Below are positions 28,622 to 37,800 of a DNA stretch of 64,000 nt, one piece after another. The stretch's first letter is position 1. Each line of letters opens with the position of its first letter. The notes under the pieces are model-generated. The model searched no databases. It worked only from the letters and a program-made list of their open reading frames with translations, and was not told where the DNA came from. This DNA comes from Brevibacterium oceani (lineage in GTDB: Bacteria > Actinomycetota > Actinomycetes > Actinomycetales > Brevibacteriaceae), in contig NZ_JABKDE010000007.1 of the NCBI RefSeq assembly GCF_013623835.1, positions 1 to 64,000 on the forward strand, written 5' to 3'. The translations under genes were made by a program, and so were the position numbers.

Positions 28622-29589
28622 ATGAGATAACGACGGCCGGCGACAAGAAGCTCGTCCTGGTCAGCGGCCGGGCGAATCCCGAACTCGCCGAACAAGTCGC
28701 GGAGAACCTGGGGACCGAACTCCTCCCCACCGACATCTACAACTTCGCCAACGGCGAGATCTACGTCCGGTACTCCGAGTCGGTCCGCGGCAGCGACGTC
28801 TTCGTCCTCCAGTCCCACTGCGCGCCCATCAACGAATGGCTGATGGAGCAGCTGATCATGGTCGACGCCCTCAAGCGCGCCTCGGCCAAGCGGATCACCG
28901 TCATCGCACCATTCTTCCCATACGCCCGCCAGGACAAGAAGCACCGCGGACGCGAACCCATCTCCGCTCGCCTCGTCGCCGACCTCTACAAGACCGCCGG
29001 CGCCGACCGCATCATCACCGTCGACCTGCACACCGCGCAGATCCAGGGCTACTTCGACGGCCCCGTCGACCACCTCATCGCGATGCCGATCCTCGCCGGC
29101 TACGTCAAGGACAAGTACCCCGGCGACCTCGCCGTGGTCTCGCCCGATGCCGGCCGCATCAAGGTCGCCGAGAACTGGTCGAACGCATTGGGCGGAGTGC
29201 CCCTGGCGTTCATCCACAAGACCCGCGACATCACCCGTCCGAACGAGACCAAGGCCAACCGCGTCGTCGGTGAGGTCGAGGGTCGCACCTGTGTGCTCGT
29301 CGACGACATGATCGACACCGGCGGCACCATCGTTCAGGCCGCCGATGCGTGCATGGCCGCCGGCGCCACCGGCGTCATCGTCGTGTCCACGCATGCGGTG
29401 TTCTCCGGCCCGGCCGTCGAACGCCTGTCGAACTCCGTGGCGCAGGAAGTCATCGTCACCAACACCCTGCCGCTGAGCGAGGACAAGACCTTCGACAAGC
29501 TCACCATCCTCTCGATCGCCCCGCTCATCGCCCGAGCCGTCCACGAGGTGTTCGAAGACGGATCGGTCACGAGCCTCTTCGAGGTCTGA
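28618..29589 (+). CDS. prs: Ribose-phosphate pyrophosphokinase
   Basis: 323 residues, makes PRPP from ribose 5-phosphate and ATP for purine, pyrimidine, His, Trp and NAD synthesis (including the PncB reaction encoded in this window). Signature segments: DIYNFANGEIYVRYSESVRG, PYARQDKKHRGREPISARL, the PRPP loop LVDDMIDTGGTI near residue 225. GTG start overlapping the glmU stop. Followed by a clear terminator. Confidence 0.96.
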   Translation: MNEITTAGDKKLVLVSGRANPELAEQVAENLGTELLPTDIYNFANGEIYVRYSESVRGSDVFVLQSHCAPINEWLMEQLIMVDALKRASAKRITVIAPFFPYARQDKKHRGREPISARLVADLYKTAGADRIITVDLHTAQIQGYFDGPVDHLIAMPILAGYVKDKYPGDLAVVSPDAGRIKVAENWSNALGGVPLAFIHKTRDITRPNETKANRVVGEVEGRTCVLVDDMIDTGGTIVQAADACMAAGATGVIVVSTHAVFSGPAVERLSNSVAQEVIVTNTLPLSEDKTFDKLTILSIAPLIARAVHEVFEDGSVTSLFEV

Positions 29590-29669
29590 ACCGAGAACCT
29601 CCCGCCGCAGACCTGCGAGGACAACGCAGCCCGGCACGGATACCGCGGCCGACCGCGGCACTCTCGACG

Positions 29670-29698
29670 AACCCCGAGTCGATCATCGACTCGGGGTT
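29670..29698 (+). terminator. Terminator of glmU-prs
   Basis: AACCCCGAGTC and GACTCGGGGTT form an 11-bp stem around GATCATC, about 80 bases after prs. Confidence 0.75.
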
Positions 29699-29759
29699 CC
29701 GTCGTCTCCGAGCCGTCTTCGATCTACACTGGGAGGAAGCGACGAAGGGAACCGCGACG

Positions 29760-30770
29760 ATGTCGTCACACGATTACAACCGGTACCGGGTCGACGTGGA
29801 CGGTGGTCAGCTGTCCGTGGGGGTATGGGAACCCGTGGCCGCCGGGCCCGGACATGTGCCCACGGTCTGCGTCATCCACGGCATCACCTCGAACCATCTG
29901 TTCTTCGCCGGCCTCGTCTCCGCCCTGACCGAGGTCCGCGTCATCGGCCCCGACCTGCGTGGTCGCGCCGATTCCCGGACCCTGCCGGGACCTTACGGAA
30001 TGGCCGCCCATGCCCGTGACGTCCGCGCCGTGATCGACGCCTTCGCCCCCGAGGGGCCGGTGGTGCTCGTCGGGCATTCGATGGGCGGGTTCGTCGCGAT
30101 GACCCTGGCGGCCATGCCTGACGAGGATGACACCGGCACCGAGGCAGCCCGACGCTTCCGGGGGCCCGTGCTCATCGACGGCGGGCTTCCGCTGCCCGTA
30201 GGGCAGCCGACCGGCGGTGAGCCCGTCGACGATCTCAACGACGATGACCTCGACACCGACGATCTCATCGCTGCCGTGCTCGGTCCCGCCGCCGAACGGC
30301 TGTCGATGAGCTTTGCCACCGTCGAGGAGTACCTCGCGTTCTTCGCCGCCCACCCGGCCTTCGTCGACGGTCTCGACACCGTGGCCACCGAGAGCTTCGT
30401 CTACGATCTTGCGGCCAAGGACGACCATTCGTTCCAGCCCTCCACCTCGATCGAGGCGATGCAGTCCGATTCGGCCGATATGTACACAGGCTCCGCCTAC
30501 GCCGATGCGCTGGCAACGGTGATGGGGGATGAGGGCCGGCAGGGCGAGGTCGTGTTCCTCTTCGCCGAACGCGACCTCGTCGCCGCCGAACCCGGACTCT
30601 ATCCGCCCGAGCTCGTCGACGACTACGCGAAGCGGTGGCCGCGGCTGTCCGTCATCGGTGTGCAGGGCACGAACCATTACGACATCCTGCTCACCGAGAC
30701 CGGCATCGACGCGTGCGCCGATGCCGTCGTCGGCCGACTTGGTGCGGCCGCGGACAGTGCCGTAGACTAG
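29760..30770 (+). CDS. Alpha/beta hydrolase
   Basis: 336 residues with the alpha/beta-hydrolase pattern: oxyanion-hole VIHGITSNH near residue 40, nucleophile elbow VGHSMGGF near 105, and the likely catalytic histidine in NHYDILL near 305. An acidic insert (DDLNDDDLDTDDLI) lies in the cap region near 165. TACACT at 29725-29730 could be the -10, giving a short leader with AAGGGA before the ATG. Substrate unknown; ester or lactone hydrolysis is likely from the fold. Confidence 0.87.
   Translation: MSSHDYNRYRVDVDGGQLSVGVWEPVAAGPGHVPTVCVIHGITSNHLFFAGLVSALTEVRVIGPDLRGRADSRTLPGPYGMAAHARDVRAVIDAFAPEGPVVLVGHSMGGFVAMTLAAMPDEDDTGTEAARRFRGPVLIDGGLPLPVGQPTGGEPVDDLNDDDLDTDDLIAAVLGPAAERLSMSFATVEEYLAFFAAHPAFVDGLDTVATESFVYDLAAKDDHSFQPSTSIEAMQSDSADMYTGSAYADALATVMGDEGRQGEVVFLFAERDLVAAEPGLYPPELVDDYAKRWPRLSVIGVQGTNHYDILLTETGIDACADAVVGRLGAAADSAVD
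30763..30768 (+). promoter_or_regulatory. Probable -10 box of rplY with a structured leader
   Basis: TAGACT, overlapping the end of the hydrolase gene. Transcription from about 30775 would give a leader of about 155 bases, containing the hairpin GGAGAC-TTCT-GTCTCC at 30789-30804. Confidence 0.45.
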
Positions 30771-30930
30771 TGGGGTTGCCTCGGCGAGGGAGACTTCTGT
30801 CTCCGTGATCGACGCGGCCGACGTCCCACGAACTGCACGAACCCACCCGGTTCGCCTGGTCACAGTTCGCAGCGGATCCAGGCTGTTTCGCCGTGGTGCT
30901 TGAAGATAAGTTCACCACGAAGGAGAGAAA

Positions 30931-31581
30931 ATGGCTGACTTCAAACTTCTGGCCGAAGCTCGCAATGAGTTCGGCAAGGGCGCAGCGCGCCGCATCCGTC
31001 GTGCGGGCCGCATCCCCGCCGTCGTCTACGGACACGTCGGCGATCCCGTCCACATCTCGCTCGAAGGCCACGCCACCATGATGGCACTCAAGCACGCCAA
31101 CGCGCTGCTCGAGATCGAGAGCACCGACGGTTCGAAGAACGTCCTGGCCATCGCCCGCGACGTCCAGGTCGAGCCCGTTCGCCGTGAGATCGAGCACCTC
31201 GACCTCATCATCGTCAAGCGCGGTGAGAAGATCGAGGTCGACGTGCCCGTCCACGTCGTCGGAGAGGCCGCTCCCGGGACCATGGTCTCGCAGGAGGAGT
31301 CGACCATCGCCGTCAAGGCTGATGCGACCAAGCTGCCCGAACTCATCGAGGTCAGCGTCGAAGGCCGCCCGGCAGGCGAGCACGTGCTCGCCGGTCAGGT
31401 CGAGCTGCCCGCCGGTGTCGAACTCGTCGCCGACGAAGAGCTGCTCATCGTCAACGTCTCGGAAGAGGCCGAGATGGACACCGAGTCCGACGCCGAGGAA
31501 GAAGCCACCGAGGCAGAGTCGACCGACGAAGAGTCCGGCGCCGAGGAGTCGACCGAGGAAGAGGGCTCCGACGAGGAGTGA
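30931..31581 (+). CDS. rplY: 50S ribosomal protein L25/general stress protein Ctc
   Basis: 216 residues of the long Ctc form: an N-terminal L25 domain that binds 5S rRNA (LLAEARNEFGKGAARRIRRAGRIPAVVYG), a middle TL5-type beta domain, and a C-terminal tail of about 40 Glu/Asp/Ser residues. The AAGGAG before ATG is optimal. The hydrolase gene ends 160 bases upstream; pth follows after a hairpin. Confidence 0.95.
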   Translation: MADFKLLAEARNEFGKGAARRIRRAGRIPAVVYGHVGDPVHISLEGHATMMALKHANALLEIESTDGSKNVLAIARDVQVEPVRREIEHLDLIIVKRGEKIEVDVPVHVVGEAAPGTMVSQEESTIAVKADATKLPELIEVSVEGRPAGEHVLAGQVELPAGVELVADEELLIVNVSEEAEMDTESDAEEEATEAESTDEESGAEESTEEEGSDEE

Positions 31582-31637
31582 TTCCTCATCGTCACGATGC
31601 CGAGCGGCGTCGTGACGAGCATCGACTGATGAATGAT

Positions 31638-31670
31638 TTCGGTGGGTCGTCCCTGCGGCGGCCCACCGAA
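31638..31670 (+). terminator. Hairpin after rplY
   Basis: TTCGGTGGG pairs with CCCACCGAA (9 bp, 15-base loop). A smaller stem CGTCACGA/TCGTGACG at 31590-31617 precedes it. Neither has a T tract. Confidence 0.5.
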
Positions 31671-31765
31671 GTCGTCTCCGTCGGGCAGCATCCGGGCACC
31701 GGGAGCCGGCCCGGCACGAGAGCGGTGAGGCACCCGGGCGGCAGACACCAGGGGAGAGAGCGGCA

Positions 31766-32365
31766 TTGACGAACGAGACATGGTTGGTATTCGGCTTGGG
31801 CAATCCGGGACCGAAGTACGAATCGACCCGTCACAACATCGGGCAGATGGTCGTGGCCGAGCTCGCTTCTCGTATCGGGACGACGCTGACCCGGACGAAG
31901 CTGCGCACGAACGTCGGCACCGGGCGACTGCCCACCGGCAGCGTGCCGGGTGTGCCCGGGCCCCGGGTGGTGCTGGGAACCTCGACCGGGTATATGAACG
32001 AATCCGGCGGGCCCGTGCGCCAGCTCGCCGACTTCTACGGCATTCCGACAGATCGGATCATCGCTGTCCACGACGACGTGGACATCCCCTTCGACACCAT
32101 CAAGATCAAGCTCGGCGGGGGAGAGGGCGGACACAACGGTCTGCGGTCGATGACCTCCGTGCTGGGTACGAAGAGCTATCTGCGGGTTCGTGCCGGTGTC
32201 GGACGGCCTTCGGGTCGGCAGGATACTGCGGACTATGTGCTCCGCCCGTTCGCGAAGGCCGAGCGGGAGACGCTGCCGATCTTCATCGCCGACCTTGCCG
32301 ACTCCGTCGAACTCCTCATCAATGAGGGATTGGACACGGCGCAGCAGAAGTTCCACTCACGCTGA
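31766..32365 (+). CDS. pth: Peptidyl-tRNA hydrolase
   Basis: 199 residues, releases peptides from stalled peptidyl-tRNA. The opening VFGLGNPGPKYESTRHNIGQ holds the catalytic His and Asn; GYMNESGGPV and HDDVDIPFDTIKIKLGGGEGGHNGLRS are further family motifs. The start is a TTG: GGGGAGAG lies 8 bases upstream and no ATG or GTG precedes the conserved core in frame. rplY-pth is a common actinobacterial order. Confidence 0.94.
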   Translation: MTNETWLVFGLGNPGPKYESTRHNIGQMVVAELASRIGTTLTRTKLRTNVGTGRLPTGSVPGVPGPRVVLGTSTGYMNESGGPVRQLADFYGIPTDRIIAVHDDVDIPFDTIKIKLGGGEGGHNGLRSMTSVLGTKSYLRVRAGVGRPSGRQDTADYVLRPFAKAERETLPIFIADLADSVELLINEGLDTAQQKFHSR

Positions 32366-32414
32366 GCGACCCAGCCTCAGCTCGTCTGCGCGGACTCAGC
32401 TGTTGGGTGCCGCC

Positions 32415-33134
32415 TCAGCTCTTCTGTTCCGCCCCCGCACGCCGGCGGTGGAGCAGCCATGCGGCGAAGACGCCGCCGGCGAGGCCGAAGAGGTGCCCCT
32501 GCCAGGAGATGTCGTTGGCCTGCGGGAGCATTCCGAAGATCATCGACGCACCGTAGGTGACGAAGATGAAGAACCCGATGACGAAGTAGACGATCTTGCG
32601 CAGCACGTCATCGGTGAACCAGGTGCGCACGGCCAGATAGCCGAAGAATCCGAACACGATGCCCGAGGCACCGACGATGTGGTGTCCCGGCCGGGTCGTC
32701 AGCCATGCTCCGAGCCCGGAGGCCAGAGCGGTGATGGCCGTGACCTGCCAGAACCGTCGGGAGCCTTCGACAGCAATGACGATTCCGAGGACGAGGAACG
32801 GGAACGTGTTGGCCAGGAGGTGGCCGAAGCCCGAATGCAGCAGCGGCGAGGTGACCAGGCCGTAGAGCGAGAGAGGGTGCCACGACTCGAGGCTGAACCG
32901 ATCGAGGTCGATCGGCAGGAGCGTGTCGACGATCTCGACGACCCACATGACCGCCAGCAGCACGAGCACCGGGACGAAGCGCGAGAGATGATGGTCGCGG
33001 TCGACGCTCGTATTCAGATGGGCGACCGGTGGATTCGCCGAGCGGCCGGAGTGGGGCGACCCGGCGGAGGAATCGGACCCGAAGAGGATTCGTGACTCCT
33101 CGTCGGAGAAACGGGGGGAGTGGTTGGAGCTCAT
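32415..33134 (-). CDS. Rhomboid family intramembrane serine protease
   Basis: 239 residues with six or so membrane segments after a polar N-terminal region of about 50 residues. The catalytic serine is in GASGIVFGFFGY near residue 155 and the catalytic histidine in SWQGHLFGLAGG near 215; HSGFGHLLANTFPF is the conserved loop 1/TM2 segment with HxxxN. It should cut membrane proteins within the bilayer. CACAAT lies 6 nt before the ATG, fitting a leaderless transcript. Natural substrates unknown. Confidence 0.92.
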   Translation of the reverse strand: MSSNHSPRFSDEESRILFGSDSSAGSPHSGRSANPPVAHLNTSVDRDHHLSRFVPVLVLLAVMWVVEIVDTLLPIDLDRFSLESWHPLSLYGLVTSPLLHSGFGHLLANTFPFLVLGIVIAVEGSRRFWQVTAITALASGLGAWLTTRPGHHIVGASGIVFGFFGYLAVRTWFTDDVLRKIVYFVIGFFIFVTYGASMIFGMLPQANDISWQGHLFGLAGGVFAAWLLHRRRAGAEQKS

Positions 33135-33140
33135 GGTCCA

Positions 33141-33146
33141 ATTGTG
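33141..33146 (-). promoter_or_regulatory. -10 box of the rhomboid gene (leaderless)
   Basis: CACAAT on the minus strand, 6-nt spacer (TGGACC) to the ATG at 33134. First base deviates from consensus. Confidence 0.45.
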
Positions 33147-33283
33147 GGCGATGAAGATTGGAGAACCCCGAATATCCGCGGCGGCCGGGCAATCGTGATC
33201 GTTCCGTTAGCCCCGTTATCACCCCGCAATGTTCGCCAGCGTGCATCCGGCACACCGGACTGTCTCAGCCGGGCGAGCGGGCC

Positions 33284-34759
33284 TCAGCTCTCGCGCTTGA
33301 CCGCCCGCGTCGATCCGAGGGGGTCGCCGTTCGCATCGAGGGCCTCGACGACGATCGCCGGCCCGTTCGGGGTGATGTCGGCCGCGGTCTCGAACCCTGC
33401 GCGCTCCACCTCGGTGTTCTCAGCCAGGTGGTCCTCGTCCTCTCCGCTGAGCACCCGCCAGGACGCGACCTCGGTGGCTCCGTTCCAGCTCATGTGGATG
33501 CGGGTGACGCCGGCCTGCGGCTCGGACTTCGTTGCGATCGGCGGTGCGGTCGGCCGGGCATGCCAGTCGAAGCGATAGGCCCGGTAGTTCGATCCGCCGG
33601 TGAAGGTGAGGTCGCTCAGCAGCTTCCCGTCCTTGGAGAATTCGGAGACGAACGGCTCCGAGCCCCATCCGACGACGACGTTGCCGTTGTCGAGCTCCTG
33701 CAGGTTGCCCTGACTGCCCGACGACCGATCGTCGGGGGCAGAATATTCGGTGACCACCTCGGCGGTCCTGTCCTTCTCATCGACGTCGAGACGCAGACCG
33801 CGGGTATCGCCGAGGCGGGGCGCGGCATGATTGTCGAACAGCGTGATCGTCCCGTCCGCACGCCGGTGGGCGTCGTGCTGCCAGGCAAAGGTCGCCCCCT
33901 CTCCCATCTCGAAGTCCGAGGCCTTGCCGCCGAGGACCCAATGGAGGTCCGCAGTCGTCCGATCGAGCTGGTAGACCGCATGCGTGTTGCGGGCCGAGAC
34001 GAGCAGCGAATCCCCGCCGTCGTCCTCGCTGACGGAATTGAGGTGGATGTAGTCGTAGGGTTCGTCCTTCGTCCCCTCCCCGTCCTTGAGCTCGGCTTCG
34101 GACTCGTCGACGGGGACGTCGTCGAGGGAATGCCATTCGACGAGCGGCTCACCACTGGCGATGTCGACCTCCTGGACCACGCCCTCCCAGACCCAGCCGT
34201 CGGCGTCACCGCCGACCGAGGACAGATCCGTCTGCTTCTTGACATAGGAGAGCAGGAACATGGTGTCGTCGTCGGTGATCGTCGTCTCGTGCAGGTCGGA
34301 GGTGTCCTTGGGCAGATCCCCGCCCATGCCGACCCGCGCGATCTCCTGATACGAGGTGTCAAGGACGACGACCTCTCCGGCGGTGTGCGGGGTCTCGGCC
34401 AGGCCCTCCCACCACGTGAGCACCGGTTCGCCCTGATACTGCTGAACCCGCAGGTCCCACAGGGTGCCCTCGTTCTCTCGGATCCACATGGGCTCACCGT
34501 CCGCGTCGAGGATGAGGCCCCCGACCCAGGACTTCTCGTCGGTCTGCGTCTGGCCCTTCGGGGCGAGGAACGTCTTGAGACCCCCGCGGTCGGGGAATGC
34601 ACCGGAGTCGATGTCGACCTTCGGCGGTCCGAGATCGGGGCGAGAGTGGAAGTCCCACCGTTCGGCGACGTCGATGTCGTCATCGGCATCGTTCGTACAG
34701 CCCGCGAGCAGGAGAGCCGTGGCAGCCAGACCTGCAAGGACAGTTCTCATCTTCGCCAT
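33284..34759 (-). CDS. Arylsulfotransferase-like (ASST_2) lipoprotein
   Basis: 491 residues. A signal peptide ends in the lipobox LLLAGC, so it is a lipoprotein on the outer membrane face. The rest is a beta-propeller-like arrangement with the histidine motifs of arylsulfotransferase-type proteins: DLHETTITDDDTMFLL, YIHLNSVSEDD, WQHDAHRRADG and FDNHAAPRLGD. The C-terminal 90 residues look like a fibronectin-type domain (THIHMSW-like stretch and VEALDANGDPLGS). True sulfotransferase activity is not established for most actinobacterial members. GAGGAT precedes the ATG and could be a ribosome site or -10. The frame runs on upstream antisense to mfd and that extension is not real. Confidence 0.83.
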   Translation of the reverse strand: MAKMRTVLAGLAATALLLAGCTNDADDDIDVAERWDFHSRPDLGPPKVDIDSGAFPDRGGLKTFLAPKGQTQTDEKSWVGGLILDADGEPMWIRENEGTLWDLRVQQYQGEPVLTWWEGLAETPHTAGEVVVLDTSYQEIARVGMGGDLPKDTSDLHETTITDDDTMFLLSYVKKQTDLSSVGGDADGWVWEGVVQEVDIASGEPLVEWHSLDDVPVDESEAELKDGEGTKDEPYDYIHLNSVSEDDGGDSLLVSARNTHAVYQLDRTTADLHWVLGGKASDFEMGEGATFAWQHDAHRRADGTITLFDNHAAPRLGDTRGLRLDVDEKDRTAEVVTEYSAPDDRSSGSQGNLQELDNGNVVVGWGSEPFVSEFSKDGKLLSDLTFTGGSNYRAYRFDWHARPTAPPIATKSEPQAGVTRIHMSWNGATEVASWRVLSGEDEDHLAENTEVERAGFETAADITPNGPAIVVEALDANGDPLGSTRAVKRES

Positions 34760-34831
34760 ATGCCCATCCTCACACGTTTCGACCGGTTTCGCTCGACCCC
34801 GCACAGGCTGGGCCGTGTCCGTCCGGTGGCC

Positions 34832-34837
34832 TAGAAT
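34832..34837 (+). promoter_or_regulatory. -10 box of mfd (leaderless)
   Basis: TAGAAT, GTTCGG spacer of 6 nt, then the GTG start at 34844. No convincing -35. Confidence 0.65.
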
Positions 34838-34843
34838 GTTCGG

Positions 34844-37800
34844 GTGCTCAACGGACTCGATCTCACACGCCAGAATCCCACCATCACCGAACTCGTCGGT
34901 GCCTTCAACGACCCGAGCACGAGCGGTGGGACGATCGACGCGATCAAGGGACTGTGGCCCTCGATCCTGCGCCGGACGGTGGCCACGGCTGGTGCACCGC
35001 AGCTCATCGTCACGGCCACCACGCGTGAGGCAGAAGACCTCGCCGAGGCGCTCGCGGACTGGGTTCCGGCCGCATCGATCGCGGTCTTCCCCAGCTGGGA
35101 GACGCTGCCGCATGAGAAGCTGTCCCCGCGCTCGGACACCGTCGGCCAGCGTCTCGAGGTGCTCCGCCGCCTGACCCACCCGAGTCCGGGTAAGGAACTG
35201 ACCTTCGTCATCGCCCCCGTCCGCGCCTTCCTCCAGCCGCTGGCCAAGGGACTCGGCGACATCGAACCGGTCGAACTCTCCGTCGGAGACGAATGCGAGA
35301 TCGACGATCTGTCGCAGAAGCTGACCGAACTCGCCTATTCGCGCGTCGACATGGTCTCCCGGCGCGGTGAATTCGCCGTCCGCGGCGGCATCGTCGACAT
35401 CTTCCCGGCCACGGCCGAGCGGGCGCTGCGTGTGGAGTTCTTCGGCGATGAGGTCGATGAGATCCGCGAGTTCTCCGTCAGCGATCAACGGTCGATCCCC
35501 GCCGAAGACGGAGACGAGCCTCTGCACCTCTCTGCGCCTCCGTGCCGCGAACTGCTCCTGACCGACTCGGTCCGCGCCCGTGCGCGTGAACTCGCCGAGA
35601 CCGTGCCGAGTGCGGCAGACATGCTCGAGAAGATCGCCGGGGGAGTCGCCGTCGAAGGCATGGAATCCCTCTCCGCCGTCCTCGCCGACGGAATGGAGCC
35701 GATCATCGCGCTGCTGCCGCCCGAGTCGAAGATCATCATCACCGAACCCGAACGCGTCGAGGCCCGCGCTGCCGATCTCGTGGAGACGACGAACGAATTC
35801 CTCGAGGCCGCCTGGGTCGGTGCCGCCGCCGGGGGAGAATCGCCGATCGACCTGTCGGCAGCGACCTTCCGCACCGTCGCCGAGATGGCCGAAGGCGCTC
35901 GCCTCATCGGCCTGCCGTGGTGGGAGATCGGCGGCTTCGCCCACGATGAGGAGCTGGCGGGTCCGGAGGAGAACATCTTCTCCGTCCCCGCCCGGACGCC
36001 GAAGGGCTACGCCGGCGATGTCGAGGCGATCCTCGCCGACGTCAAAGGTCTCGTCCATGACAAGTGGCGCATCCTCGTGCTCACCGAAGGACCGGGGCCG
36101 GGCAAACGGATGGTCGAGGTGTTCTCCGAGGCCGGAGTGCCTGCCAGCTTCGTCGAGGATCCCACCGACCTGCCCGAGGCCCTCGTCACCGTGACCACGG
36201 CGACCTCGTTCGGCGGCTTCGTCTTCGACGATCTCAGGCTCGCCGTGCTCACCGAGGCCGACGTCCTCGGGCGTGCGGCGGCCACCTCGACGCGGGATAT
36301 GCGACGCCTGCCCACCCGACGCCGACGCAATCAGGTCGACCCGCTCAACCTGACCCCGGGCGACTACGTCGTCCATGATCAGCACGGCGTGGGCCGGTTC
36401 GTCGAGATGACGCAGCGGACCACGGGCAGGGGTGCGAACAAGCACACCCGCGAATACCTCATCATCGAGTACGCCCCGGCCAAACGCGGCCAGCCCGGAG
36501 ACCGTCTCTACGTGCCCAGCGATGCCCTCGACCAGGTCACCCGCTACGTCGGCGGGGAGAGCCCGAACCTCAACAAGATGGGCGGCGCCGACTGGCAGAC
36601 GACGAAGGCGAAGGCCCGCAAAGCCGTCAAGGAGATCGCCGGAGAACTCATCCGTCTCTACTCGGCCAGGCAGGCCACCGTCGGCCATGCCTACGGTCCC
36701 GACACCCCCTGGCAGCGCGAACTCGAAGACGCATTCCACTATGTCGAGACCGCCGACCAGCTCACGACCATCGACGAGGTCAAGTCCGACATGGAGAAGA
36801 CGGTGCCGATGGACCGTCTGATCTGCGGCGATGTGGGCTACGGCAAGACAGAGATCGCGGTGCGTGCCGCGTTCAAAGCGATCCAGGAGGGCAAACAGGT
36901 CGCCGTGCTCGTGCCGACGACCCTGCTCGTGCAGCAGCACTATGAGACTTTCGCCGAGAGGTATTCGGGATTCCCCGTCACCCTCGGAGCCCTGTCGCGG
37001 TTTCGGACCAAGCAGGAATCCGAGAAGGTCAAGGAGGATCTCGCCGCTGGGAAGCTCGACCTCGTCATCGGCACCCACCGCCTCCTCAGCGGTGAGGTGA
37101 GGTTCCAGGACCTCGGGCTGGTCATCATCGACGAGGAGCAGCGCTTCGGCGTCGAACACAAGGAGACGCTCAAGGCGCTGCGGACGAACGTCGATGTGCT
37201 CGCGATGTCGGCGACCCCGATCCCGCGCACCCTGGAGATGGCGGTGACCGGCATCCGCGAGATGTCGACCCTGGCCACACCGCCCGAGGAACGGCACCCG
37301 GTGCTGACCTACGTCGGCAGACGCGAGGACAAGCAGATCAGGGCCGCGATCCGCCGTGAGCTGATGCGTGAGGGCCAGGTCTTCTACATCCACAACCGGG
37401 TCCGCGACATCGAGGCAGTGGCCGGGCATATCGCCGAGATGGTGCCCGAGGCCAGGATCGCCATCGCCCACGGGAAGATGAACGAATCGCGGCTCGAGCA
37501 GGTCATCGTCGACTTCTGGGAGAAGAAATACGATGTGCTCGTGTGCACGACGATCGTTGAGACCGGCATCGACATCGCGAATGCGAACACGCTCATCATC
37601 GACAACGCCGACAAGTACGGTCTCTCCCAGCTCCACCAGCTGCGCGGACGCGTCGGTCGCGGACGCGAACGCGCCTACGCCTACTTCCTCTACCCGCCGG
37701 ACACCCAGCTGACCGAGACCGCCCATGACCGCCTGACCACGCTGGCGGCTCATACCGAACTGGGCGCGGGCATGCAGGTGGCGATGAAGGACCTCGAGAT

